From positions 33,354 through 59,273 of the forward strand of contig CAUDNR010004252.1 of the NCBI GenBank assembly GCA_958430865.1: a stretch of 25,920 bases of DNA. The letters are read 5' to 3'. The stretch comes from Entrophospora sp. SA101. Taxonomy: Eukaryota; Glomeromycota; Glomeromycetes; Entrophosporales; Entrophosporaceae. The notes beneath the pieces were generated by a model that did not search any database, was not told the DNA's origin, and was given only the letters and a program-made list of their open reading frames with translations. The translations under genes and the position numbers were made by a program. Below, one piece after another: positions 1 to 9,135 of the stretch; within the stretch, counting starts at the first letter, position 1; every line of letters starts with the position of its first letter.

Positions 1-1130
1 CACATACCTTTTAATAATAGCAGTAACATCAGTGCTTGTAATCTTGAAATAATTGTCATCTTCTGGTCAATTGATATGATTTTAACTCTAAATTTTAATA
101 TATAAATGTATAAATAAAACCATTAATAATCATTAATAAAATTTCTTTTCTTTATATTACATATTAATAACATCTCCATCAGATCCTTGTAATGCATTAA
201 TAAATAAATGCTTTTTAATTTAATCATTACACTTCTAAATATATATAAAAAACAGATGAAATAAAAATTAACGAAGCTAACCTTTAAAAATATTAAAAAA
301 ACCAAAGCCATTCTTGAAAAGAGTCTGTTACGCGAATTTGTTTTTGTTTGAAAATATTAAATAAATATCAATAAATTTTGTTTGATACAATCTTCTATTT
401 CATCCAGCAATGTATATTAATTAATATATTAATATTATTAGGTAAAATGTTTATTATTATTATGAAAATAATCTTTAAAAAACAAATTCGAAGTTAATAC
501 TTTTCTATAAACAAATTATGTAATTTAAAAAAAATAAACATTTAAAGGTTGGAAACTAGAACTTAACTATTGCATTTATTATTATTATGTAAAATAAAAT
601 AAGCCCAAAGTGAAATTGTGCATGTTATCCAATTTCTTATAGAACTGGTAGTCCAACTTCATGTTAAGATTATCACTTAGTGGTATTTGTTTACCCTGGC
701 AAAAAATACATCAAAATAAAGGTTTTTTCATATATTTATTATTTTTTATGATTCAAGTAACAATTTGATTAAATCAAGCAAGTTTGTGTATGAAAGCGTG
801 ATTTTTTTCTTCATTTCATTACGTCAAAATCCGAAAAACGGTTTTTCAATTGTTTCCACAGCTGCGCAACCAAAATTACTTTTTATCAGGTAAAATAAAA
901 AAAATACATCAAAATCCGAAAAACGTTTTTTAAATTGTTACGTAGTGTCCTGCAGCTGCGCAACTAAAGTTATTTAAATATTATTATTATTTTATTTATA
1001 GTTATCAAACAGAATCTATTTTTTTAAACAATAAACAACATCTTTTAAATTATAGCTAAAATTTATGATTGATAATTTTTTTTGACACAGATAATGTTAT
1101 ATGATAATGAGAAGTTCTATCAAGATATTA
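1..1130. other. AT-rich intergenic sequence
   Basis: No open frame here has recognisable coding character. The longest (about 62 codons, minus strand) is rich in Phe, Ile and Leu, as expected from random A/T sequence. The only structure I see is a pair of diverged direct repeats at 822-978, listed separately, and a shorter related string near 699-720. The end of the stretch runs into the PIF1-helicase relic, whose 5' limit I cannot place exactly. Confidence 0.6.
822..978. repeat. pair of ~65-bp diverged direct repeats
   Basis: Two copies lie head to tail, about 822-880 and 905-978. Both share ACRTCAAAATCCGAAAAACG near the start and CAGCTGCGCAACYAAA near the end, separated by T-rich sequence of slightly different length. 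CCGAAAAACGG and AAAAACGTTTTT are small internal palindromes. A shorter related string (AAAAAATACATCAAAATAAAG) lies near 699-720. I do not recognise the family. Confidence 0.6.
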
Positions 1131-1547
1131 AAGCGTGAGTTTGTTGGTAAGCTGTTTGAACACGGCATCTGCAATAAAATATTAGGTGTGATCACCAAAG
1201 TTATAGATGATGATGATGTAGAAATTAATTTCCAACTAATGGTAACATTATTAAAATGAATGTTCAAAAAATCACTATAAATTTTGAAATAAACAGTACA
1301 CATGCCTCGAGGTTTCAATTCCCATTTCAGAACGCATTTGCCTTGACACAAGACCCAAGGTGTGACATTGCCACATGCGATTCTAACGATTGATGAAAAT
1401 ATGTTTGCCCCAGGTCAGATCTATGTGACAATGAGCAGAGCTCCTTCTTGGAACCAGTTGGATATCTTTTCATTTGATTTTGATTGCCTGAAGGTGGATA
1501 AAGATGTTGTGACTGAATACAGAAGATTAAACACCAAAACGGTCTAA
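1131..1547 (+). pseudogene. PIF1-like DNA helicase, 3' end, frameshifted relic
   Basis: This is the C-terminal part of a PIF1-family helicase, the type that sits in fungal Helitron transposons and in expanded PIF1 families. The first frame reads KLFEHGICNKILGVITKV, the segment before the last helicase motifs. A second frame (from about 1256) reads SRFQFPFQNAFALT. A third (from 1347) reads HKTQGVTLPHA and then GQIYVTMSRA (motif VI, with the arginine finger), ending at a TAA at 1545-1547. At least two frameshifts, near 1255 and at 1346/1347, break the reading frame. The Walker A half of the protein is absent. It lies 640 bases upstream of the DDI1 relic in the same orientation. The helicase family is clear from the motifs; Helitron origin is an inference, since no Rep domain or Helitron terminus was seen. 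Confidence 0.85.
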
Positions 1548-2189
1548 AAAATATTATTAACGAATGAATTAATTGATTAAAAAAAAAATTTTTTTTGATG
1601 TAACGTGCTCATTTTGCATCCGAAATTTTAATCTTGTTGAAATGTGGTTTTGAAATAAAAAAAGTTTATGTTACGTTGTGCAATTAAATTAATTTTGTTT
1701 GGAGAATGGCAATTCATGCGAAAACCAATTTAACTCGATATACAACATAATAGTTCGAAATTATATAGTAACAGTAATAGATAAATAAATATTAGAGAAG
1801 CCAAGAGTATTTTATATGATACGGTGTGTTAATTATACAAAAAAAAAGTGTTAGACACCTCAAATATATTAATTACACAAAAAATTTATAGCTTATGTTC
1901 TGAGGTTGTGTATATATACTGTATACTCAAACAATTAAATATAAAGAGATTTGAAAAACAAATCTTGACGCGTAACAATTATCCTAAAACATACATAATA
2001 GTGTGTTTTGAAATCTTTAATGTGATGGCCTAGGATCTCTTGTTTCTTTAATTTTGTTTATCATCATCAACCAGCGTATTAAAATTCTTTTTGAGCATGT
2101 ATCGTGTAAAATTCTTTTAAAAAACTGCGGGTAAAATCCGAGTTTTTGAAAAGAAATTTTAAATGCAATCGAGTCAGGTGAACCCCGCC
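1548..2189. other. intergenic, with a dispersed repeat copy
   Basis: No gene was found between the PIF1 relic and the DDI1 relic. The short open frames at 1848-2033 (+) and 2017-2226 (-) match nothing I know. The first overlaps the dispersed repeat at 1759-1919. The start of the DDI1 relic may reach a little into the right end of this stretch. Confidence 0.5.
1759..1919 (+). repeat. diverged third copy of a segment found in both palindrome arms
   Basis: It begins AATTATATAGTAACAGTAAT and continues through an ATAAATATTAGAGAAG string, an AAAATTTATAGCTTA string and a TTCTGAGRTT string, in the same order and spacing class as 10151-10366 (+ strand) and the complement of about 13013-13229. The copy here is shorter, with several internal deletions. 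It is not coding. It may be a fragment of a non-autonomous repeat family that also sits inside the HMG-box inverted duplication. Confidence 0.75.
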
Positions 2190-3772
2190 TTTTGGAAGTG
2201 AAGTCATAAATGGAATTAGAAAACATTAAGGCTCTAATTGAAGCTAAGGTTTCAATACCTTTTATATTAGTCTTTATTATTGTTCTTTAATGTTATGTAC
2301 ATGTATATGTATGTAACTCTGCTGATTGTGGACAGGAACACGAGTAAATAATCTATCATGGAGAAAAATTAACAGATCCTAAAAACTCTTGAACAATATA
2401 AAATTATCCAATATGATATATTATTGCTTAGAAAACGAAATACAGGAACTCGACCAACTGTTAGCACGTAACAATATTTGATATAAACCATTATTGGGTT
2501 AAAAAATAAAAATCATACTGTTATTCTAGTATTTCACTAGAAACAGAATTAGTTTGTCAAATAATGCTAAATCAGCATCAAATGATACAACAATTGCTTC
2601 AAAGTAATATTTTATCAATTAGAGATGTTAAAACATTTCTGTTGATTATTTAATTGGATATTGTTAGACTCGACCAGAATTAGCTAATGCTTGCTTTAAT
2701 TAGAATATTCTTAATGCAGATCCTTTTGGCATTCAACGAAGGATTGAAGAATAGAAAATGTTATGTTGAATTTTAAGATAGCCTTAGAATATAATCCAGA
2801 ATCCTTTGGTCAAACGAATTCCAATAAATTAAAGGCTACGTATTATATATATACATATATTTATTAAAAATCAGGCAACTATGTTGTGTATTGTTGTTGA
2901 GGTAAACGGACATCCTGTCAAGGCTTTTGTTGATTCTGAAGCTCAAGAAACTATAAGAGGTGTAAATGAGGAAGCACAAATTTTGGCATTTTATTGAATT
3001 TCATTGATGGGTAAGAATTAAAATTATATTTATATATATGCTCATTTATAAATTTTTTATTTTTATTTGTAATTAAAATTTCTTGGTGACATTAGAATCT
3101 TGAAATATGATTTTCAGGAGTTGCTAAAGGTGTTTCATAGCAAGAGTTTTAGGACGTGTCCATACTGCCAAAATACGTGTTGGAAATGGCATATTTCTAC
3201 TGTATTCATTCACAATCATGGAGATTTTTGTATATTTAAATTTGAATTGGATGGATGAATTGATGGATGAATTGATGGGTAATTAATAATAGTTATTATT
3301 TTATTTATTTTAAATTTGGGCATATGGTGTAGACTTGCTATTAATTGAAAGACATCGGGCCTTAAAACTCTTATCATCAATGGAGAAATGATTACATTTT
3401 TACCAGAGTGTGAGTTTCCAGAACATGCACAGATAAATCCTCCTGGTACTAACAGTTCTCAACTTTATTAAATTCATCATCATCATTGGCTTCCACATCA
3501 AATGTTATACCTCCTAGTCAACCATCTAATACTAACGCATCTACTCCAGGCAAGTAAAAAATTAAAAATGAAGTGAAGTGAAAAATATACAATTATTTCA
3601 TTTAATGCGTTTGATTTAATCATTTAACTATGAAATTTGCCTAGCATTATTAACATCATCATCACAGAGTCAAACTTATTTATCTCAAGGAACATATTGA
3701 ACAGATAACGTCAATGGGTACAATAAAGCTATCAAATCATTAGAAGTCATCCTTAATTTATTATTTGAATAA
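2190..3772 (+). pseudogene. DDI1: DDI1-type ubiquitin-receptor aspartic protease, broken copy
   Basis: DDI1 is a proteasome shuttle with an N-terminal ubiquitin-like domain, a central retroviral-type aspartic protease (RVP) and often a C-terminal UBA domain. All three can be traced in order. UBL: MELENIKALIEAK (from 2210) and KTLEQYKIIQYDILLLRKR (about 2380-2440). Linker before the protease: NADPFGIQRRIEE (about 2715-2755). RVP: EVNGHPVKAFVDSEAQ (from about 2899), then ARVLGRVHTAKIRVGNG (about 3139-3190) and LPECEFPEHAQ (about 3400). UBA: EQITSMG and AIKSLE, ending LLFE-stop at 3770-3772. In-frame stops (for example 2207-2209) and several frame changes break it. Intron-like blocks with GT...AG ends remain (about 3010-3118 and 3552-3645), so it is a DNA-level duplicate, not a retrocopy. 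The catalytic DSG/DSGA motif reads DSEA. A functional copy is presumably elsewhere in the genome (inference). The exact 5' end is uncertain. Confidence 0.88.
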
Positions 3773-3837
3773 TATAAAAAGGTTTTTTTGTGTAATTCCA
3801 ATTTGGTATTTGTGAAAAAATTTTCCTATTTAGGGAT

Positions 3838-3881
3838 GGACAATAGAAACAAGGTAAATGTCTACTGTAGTACTATTGTCC
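3838..3881. repeat. 9-bp perfect stem hairpin
   Basis: GGACAATAG (3838-3846) pairs with CTATTGTCC (3873-3881) across a 26-base loop. It lies between the DDI1 relic and the 3' end of the convergent proteasome gene. It could be a decayed fold-back element or chance; no flanking target duplication is evident. The rest of 3773-4003 is AT-rich and without a gene. Confidence 0.45.
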
Positions 3882-4003
3882 ACACCCCATTTATGGACTA
3901 AAAAAAAAATTTCAACTCACTTTATATTTAACTATATTTATGTTATTCATTTATTTATTTAAAGAAAATATTATAGTTTACACACAAATTTTTCCACTAG
4001 GAT

Positions 4004-5317
4004 CTAGTCGACTTGTGCGCCGTAACCTCTAATTCCTTCTGCATATTTCCAATCCGTCGCAACAGAATAAGGTTGAGTTATTTCAAAACCTTGTTCTGTT
4101 ATTTTTGCACGTTGAAACTAAAACAGCAATTATTATAATGATAAATATAGTGATTATGAATCATCAAACCCCCAAAATAAAAGCCATTTCAACGAATAAA
4201 GAAATAAACAAACTTTATTTAAACTACGAGTATCCCTATAATATAATACTTTCATACAATTGTCTATAGCTGTAATTGCCTCCTCTTCTGTAAGTGTATC
4301 TTCACGACCTTCAACAGCATTACGAAGGATAGGTTGTACCAAATGAGCTCCAAAACCCGTTGAGATTGTTGTTGCTTTAAATGTTGTTCCAAGTAAATCA
4401 GTATGTCCAAGAAATCTGTGTTTTTTTTTAAAAAATATGTGTATTTGAATCATAATATACAAAATAAATAAATAAATAATTTATTGAAAATAAATATTGT
4501 AAACGAACTTTTCTCCTTTGTGATATCCTCCCACTATAAATGAATTCCAAAGTGGATTGAATTGTGATCTTCTATTGTACATTACTTTACTTAAGAATTC
4601 ATAAATATGAGGTGCAGAAAGAGTGTGGCTATCATTTGTATAATATTCTTCTATCCTGTAAAAGTAATAAGATCAATAATAAGATAATATATGTTTTGAT
4701 TTCTTTATTGTTTTTATATAAATATATATATAAATTTATTTATTTATTTACATTACTGTATTTAATAAATGTTGAACATATTGAAAATCTGAAATATCCC
4801 CTGATGCGCCAATCATTGTGTAGTCACCAATTGGACAAATTCGCTGTAAAACGATAATAATCAAGATCACTTTAATAATAATGAAAGATCAAAGTATTTT
4901 ATATATTAAAGTTAAAATAATTGCAAACCTCAACATCCTTGAAACGTGCAAGGTTGCCATAAGAAGCTTAAATAAAAAAATTTTAATCAACATTAATGAA
5001 ATAATAATTTCTTATATTCAAAAACTAATTGATAAAATAATACACATACCCAAATTATCAGCTGCCATCATAACACCATCTCGATACTCTAATGCAATAA
5101 CTGAACTACCGGTAACAATTGGTGTCCTGTTCTCATTATCAAACAAAAAAGTAATTTATGTTAAAGTAAATACTATCTATCATTATTTTTATAACCTATA
5201 AAATATATTGTATGAGTATATAAAAATTATTTCATACAAAGTATGCGAAATTGGACCAGAGAGTACTTGGTTTTCACTAGAGAGCAAATCGCCTCCTGAT
5301 AACAAATAATTGTCCAT
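4004..5317 (-). CDS. PRE4: proteasome subunit beta type-7 (Pre4/PSMB4 orthologue)
   Basis: This is a non-catalytic beta-ring subunit of the 20S proteasome (beta-7, yeast Pre4, human PSMB4), acting in cytosol and nucleus. Seven exons join in frame with GT-AG introns: 5317-5238, 5126-5050, 4966-4929, 4843-4752, 4655-4509, 4415-4214 and 4117-4004, giving 250 codons including a TAG stop. The product is 249 aa, close to the 264-266 aa of the family. Diagnostic strings in order: TPIVTGSSVIALEYRDGVM, AADNLASYGNLARFKDVERI, GASGDISDFQYVQ, VMYNRRSQFNPLWNSFIVGG, LGHTDLLGTTF, GFGAHLVQPILRNAVEG, MKVLYYRDTRSLNKF and YAEGIRGYGAQ. These fit beta-7 better than other beta subunits. The first ATG (5317) follows AT-rich sequence and begins MDNYLLSGGDLLSSENQV, a short propeptide. 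Exon 3 is only 38 nt. The gene converges on the DDI1 relic and is followed on the same strand by nothing coding down to 3773. All reading frames are intact, so it is very likely functional. Confidence 0.96.
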
Positions 5318-6089
5318 TTTTTTAAAAAATTATTTTTAAAAAATTATTTTAGTTTGATAACGTTACGTTACACATTTTTATTGCAATTACGTCATATATT
5401 AATCTCGAATAAATTGGTGGACTGATTTTTTATGCTTGCAGTTGTCGTTGTTTATCAACGGTTTCAAAAGAAGGGTTTGTTGAGTTATGTGAAATCTTCA
5501 AACTCTTTCCAAGTCTGAACAAGGTATCTTCTTAATGACCCAACTCAAAATGGATCAATAAGTACCAGCAAACGCCTCACTCGTGCCAATAAGCGAATTT
5601 TTTACATGGCAGTGTTTATTTCGAAAACATTAAAAATTATCTATTAAACAATGGTCTTATATCAAGAGTCCACAACAATAATAAAATGAATGCCTCAATG
5701 AAAAACAAAAATGGATTTTAACAAAAAAAGTTGTTACAACTGTGAAAAATTGAAAATCACGCTAAAGTCCATGGATTACAAAGACATTTAAATATATCAT
5801 CATCATCACTTTTAATTTTTTACTTGCAAGAATCAACTATAAATTATTTTATCGAGATTTTCTTGTAGTCTTGAAGACAGCAATTGAATTCAATGAAGTA
5901 TTTGGGTGGTCAGCCAATCTCAAATGATTAGAGAAAAAAGAAAGGATGAATAATGACATCAAATGTTTATTTTCTATGTTGGTAAAAAAATTCATTATTA
6001 TACAAAATATAAGTTTGAAAATAATAATCTATTTAAAAATATTTCTAAATATTTGAAAATAATAAATAAACAATTTTAAAATTAATTAA
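5318..6089. other. intergenic between the Rheb 3' end and the proteasome gene 5' end
   Basis: This holds the promoter side of the proteasome gene and the 3' flank of the Rheb gene. Just upstream of the ATG are two head-to-tail copies of an AAAAAATTATTTT string (about 5324-5350). I see no recognisable coding segment, RNA gene or mobile-element end in the rest. Confidence 0.5.
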
Positions 6090-7001
6090 TTAAAAAATTG
6101 TACATGAACTATGTTCTTCACCATTTGGATAATTTAATTTTTCTATTTCCCCTATCATTAATTCAAAAATACGAGCTTTTTTACCAAAAAAAGATTAAAA
6201 TTTAGAATAATTCAGAAATTTAATTTGCCATAAAATTCAAACATCAAAATGGTTAAAATACATACTTATATTCTCATTGTGCTTAGCGGATGCTTCTGTC
6301 CATGCACAATTCCATTGAATAGATAATTCTTTGCCTTCTTCTGGTGTCAATTTTCTAAAAAAGATATAATATATATATGAATGAGAGAGAACCACCATGT
6401 TAGCACGATAATAATAACATAATAATAATAAATAATAATAATAATAAATAATAATGAATAATAATAATAAATAATAATAATAATAATAAATAATAATAAT
6501 AACCTTTGCATGTGTAAATCAGTTTTATTTCCTACAAGTACAATTGGAACAGATTCTTTTCCTGTGTGATTCAAGATTTTATCTCTAATAGTTCTCACCA
6601 ACTCGAAACTTTTTTTAGAAGTTATCGAATACACTAAAATATAACCATCAGTTCCTACTCCATAAGTTGGATTGAAAAGTGAATGTTCTTCCTAGAATTA
6701 TCATTAAAATTATTATTTGTTATGATATGAGAAATAAATTTTATTGATTTCTTTCTTTATCACCATTAATATTGCTATTATTATTATATTATTATTATAA
6801 AAAAATAGTTACTTGACCAGCAGTATCAATAATTTCTGCTGCTATTTCCTGTCCATGATATCTTATGACTTTGTTGAAAGTATTCTCAATTGTTGGATAA
6901 TAAGAGTCAACAAAATGATTTTCTACGAATTGGATTGTCAATGAAGACTTTCCCACGGCAGTATCTCCTAATACTGCAATTGTTCTTTGCAATGGTCTCA
7001 T
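6090..7001 (-). CDS. rhb1: Rheb-type small GTPase (TORC1 activator)
   Basis: This is a Ras-superfamily GTPase of the Rheb family, which when GTP-bound activates TORC1 at endomembranes. Four exons with GT-AG introns join in frame: 7001-6813, 6691-6504, 6354-6266 and 6175-6090, encoding 183 aa plus TAA (Rheb is about 184). Visible motifs: P-loop GDTAVGKSS (12-20), effector loop YYPTIENTF (34-42, matching the Rheb ENTF), DTAGQ (59-63), GYILVYSITSKKSFE, NKTD with the typical LHMQR extension (118-126), and SAK (148-150). The C-terminus is SSCTIF with a CaaX cysteine at 180, so membrane attachment by prenylation is expected. The two P-loop positions equivalent to Ras Gly12 and Gly13 are Thr and Ala; animal and yeast Rheb carry Arg at the first. 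Intron 2 (6355-6503) is largely a (TAA)n microsatellite. The start is the only ATG before the P-loop. It lies in the same direction as the proteasome gene but is separated by 772 bases. Confidence 0.95.
6409..6503. repeat. (TAA/ATA)n microsatellite inside Rheb intron 2
   Basis: Interrupted ATAATAATA units fill most of the intron up to the donor site of exon 2 (read on the minus strand). Open frames that run through it on the minus strand are intron read-through, not protein. Confidence 0.85.
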
Positions 7002-7240
7002 TTTTATGTTATAATAAATTATGAATTATATAAAAATTTTTAATAATAAAATATAATAATAAAATAGAAAGATTTTCTGACAAGATTACCTTTCCAAAAC
7101 TCTGGGCATTTAACAAGTCACGTGATTCTTTTCATTATCACTTGGTAGGACCCCGGAAACTACATAGATAGGTTACATTATTTTTGGGTAAATCAATATG
7201 TAAAAAAATCGAAAGGTCAGAGAAAATTCTGGGTAAATTA
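7002..7240. other. Rheb upstream region up to the palindrome edge
   Basis: This AT-rich 5' flank of the Rheb gene (minus strand) contains a CACGTG palindrome at about 7120 and the first copy of a 27-bp exact repeat (7150-7176). Two GGGTAAAT strings (about 7185 and 7230) follow. No gene. Confidence 0.5.
7150..7176 (+). repeat. 27-bp exact repeat, copy 1 (outside the left arm)
   Basis: The string starts ACCCCGGAAACTACATAG and ends GATAGGTTAC. It is identical to 11430-11456 in the same orientation. It is followed here by GGGTAAAT strings, and at the second copy by their complement ATTTACCC. The two copies bracket the left palindrome arm. The family is unknown to me; it may be a transposon remnant. 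Confidence 0.85.
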
Positions 7241-8323
7241 ATATATCCATGGCTTCTAAATCACACAAAACAATCCTTTGAAACATTTGAAATTATTATA
7301 AATTAGGTGATATCATCATCATACTGATACAGGTTTTTCCCGAGATTTCCTTTTGTGATACTTTCTAATATTAATATGAATATTATATTTGAGTTCAACC
7401 TATAGATCATTGTCCTTGTAATTTTCTTTAAAAGTCGGTCGATTCACTTTTACCGGCTATTAAATTTGACCAATGATAAGAATGAAAATGGATTTTTATT
7501 TCTTTATATATTGAATTTTTCAAGGGCTAAATTTGATATGAAAAATATTTGAAAAACTTTTAGTTAAGGGTCCAAAAAAAGTTATAGAAAACTATTTTGG
7601 AATGGTTAATAGAGGTTTATTGGATGGTCTTTGCAAAATCATTAAAGATTTGTTGATTGTTTTTTGCAAAATCGTTAAATAAGATTATATGATGCTAAGT
7701 TGCTGTTGTTTTATTTAGTGTTTCTTTATATTTGAATAAAATTAAATTGTTTCTCGTCTAAATTTTTTAAAATTAAAAAAACATCACACCCTTAATATTA
7801 ATTGACATCACGCGTGAAAATAAACAAATGAGTTAAGCACAATTGATTACCATTTTTAAAAAAATAATGGTAGAAAAAAAAGCCCATTATTCAATTACGT
7901 GGTAACACAATTTATCGCGTGTGAAAATAAACAATCATGTGGATTTAATAAACAAAGAATTTACCGATAGACAACTTTTTTGAAAAAAAAAAAAGCAGAT
8001 CAAATTTATTAAGAGTAGTTAATCAAAGAACCAGCTCAGCCCAGCGTGTCCTTTTATTTAGCTTTAGTCGTCGTGGTTGTAAAACAACCGGATAAATGAG
8101 GATTCTTAAAAAGTCTAATTATTACAATTGACTAATGGACGACGATTAGTTGGTTTAGTTGACAAAGAATTATGGCCGATTGATGTTTTTTTTTACAAAA
8201 ATGAACATTATATCAAGATTCAAATGGGAAGTTCTTTATCTCATTATTAAAAAGAATCAACCCGCCACCATGCAAGTCTATTTCTAATTAGCCGATATTT
8301 TGAGTGGAATAATAATGCGGGAA

Positions 8324-8345
8324 TATAAATATTTCTTTATAAATA
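8324..8345 (+). promoter_or_regulatory. TATA-like boxes of the left HMG gene
   Basis: Two TATAAATA strings (8324-8331 and 8338-8345) lie about 75-90 bases upstream of the position homologous to the partner gene's start codon. Both are conserved in the right arm (complement of 15034-15055) although nearby sequence has indels. Core-promoter role is inferred from position and conservation. Confidence 0.5.
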
Positions 8346-8505
8346 TACAGCTCTTGTTGACAAACTGAAATAAATACTAACCCAATAATCTAATAATATT
8401 TTATAAAAAAAAAAGAAGGGATCAAATATAAAATTGCTGGTTGAAGGATTGAATTTATCAGAAGAGGAAAAAAACATACTCGAAAGCCCACCAGATATTA
8501 TAAAG

Positions 8506-9135
8506 ATGACAATTGATTATTTGATTTCTTTTTCTAATAAACCAAGAAAAACTCCACCAAAGATACAAAATGCGTGGATAATATTCTTAAAAAACTTTGG
8601 TGAATATTTAAGGAAAACATATCCTGATGAAACTTTCTCTATGATAGAGATTTCACGTGAAGCTGCTGACGTATGGAATAATTTAGAAGACACGGATTTA
8701 ACAAAAATTTATTTTAAAATTTTGGCAAAAATTGCCAAAGAAAATTGGAAATTTAATTTTCTCGAAAACCATGATAATAATCGTGTTCAAACATCACCAC
8801 CACCTTTTCTTTTAGAAAGCTTTGTTCATTCATCATCATCATCAATCAGCGCTGAAGTCGACACATTCGATCCATTAGAGGATGAACCATTGATAAATAA
8901 TGGAGATGATAATATTACCAATGGATTGACTACCATTATTCCGCAAGCAAATCTCATAGACAGTGTATATTACGAACAATCTACTAATAACGATGCTTTT
9001 GGGATTGCTACTGAACTGTTTTATTATGGTACATCATCTCCAATTGTTACAGACATCGACATGGCAGGACCACTAGATGATGACGATATTCCTCGTTATT
9101 GGAGTGATCAAACATTCAATTCATTTAAATTTTAA
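8506..9135 (+). CDS. HMG-box protein, left-arm copy, original start codon lost
   Basis: This is an intronless frame of the MATA-type HMG-box family (sequence-specific DNA-binding regulators, greatly expanded in arbuscular mycorrhizal fungi). The open frame runs from 8416 to TAA at 9133-9135. The HMG box spans about PRKTPPKIQNAWIIFLKNF to KENWKFNF, followed by an acidic, Ser/Asn-rich tail ending in RYWSDQTFNSFKF. In the right copy the protein begins MGSNMKLLVEG. Here the same codons read KGSNIKLLVEG: ATG became AAG at 8416 and ATG became ATA at 8428. An in-frame TAA at 8404 closes the frame upstream. The first available ATG is 8506, just before the HMG box, so a 209-aa product with an intact box is possible; this is the start I list. 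Alternatively it is a young pseudogene or uses a non-AUG start (TTG at 8434). It converges with its twin at 14245-14964. About 12-13 residues differ from the twin, mostly in the tail. Confidence 0.75.
   Translation: MTIDYLISFSNKPRKTPPKIQNAWIIFLKNFGEYLRKTYPDETFSMIEISREAADVWNNLEDTDLTKIYFKILAKIAKENWKFNFLENHDNNRVQTSPPPFLLESFVHSSSSSISAEVDTFDPLEDEPLINNGDDNITNGLTTIIPQANLIDSVYYEQSTNNDAFGIATELFYYGTSSPIVTDIDMAGPLDDDDIPRYWSDQTFNSFKF

Noticed and set aside
1097..1351. 84-codon minus-strand frame
   Set aside because: It lies antisense to the PIF1-helicase relic, which explains the sequence better.
4564..5201. Plus-strand frames of 97 and 106 codons
   Set aside because: They are antisense to exons and introns of the proteasome beta-7 gene.
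6347..6634. Minus-strand frame beginning MYSITSKK with a long Ile/Tyr tail
   Set aside because: The first part is Rheb exon 2; the tail is read-through into the TAA-repeat intron.
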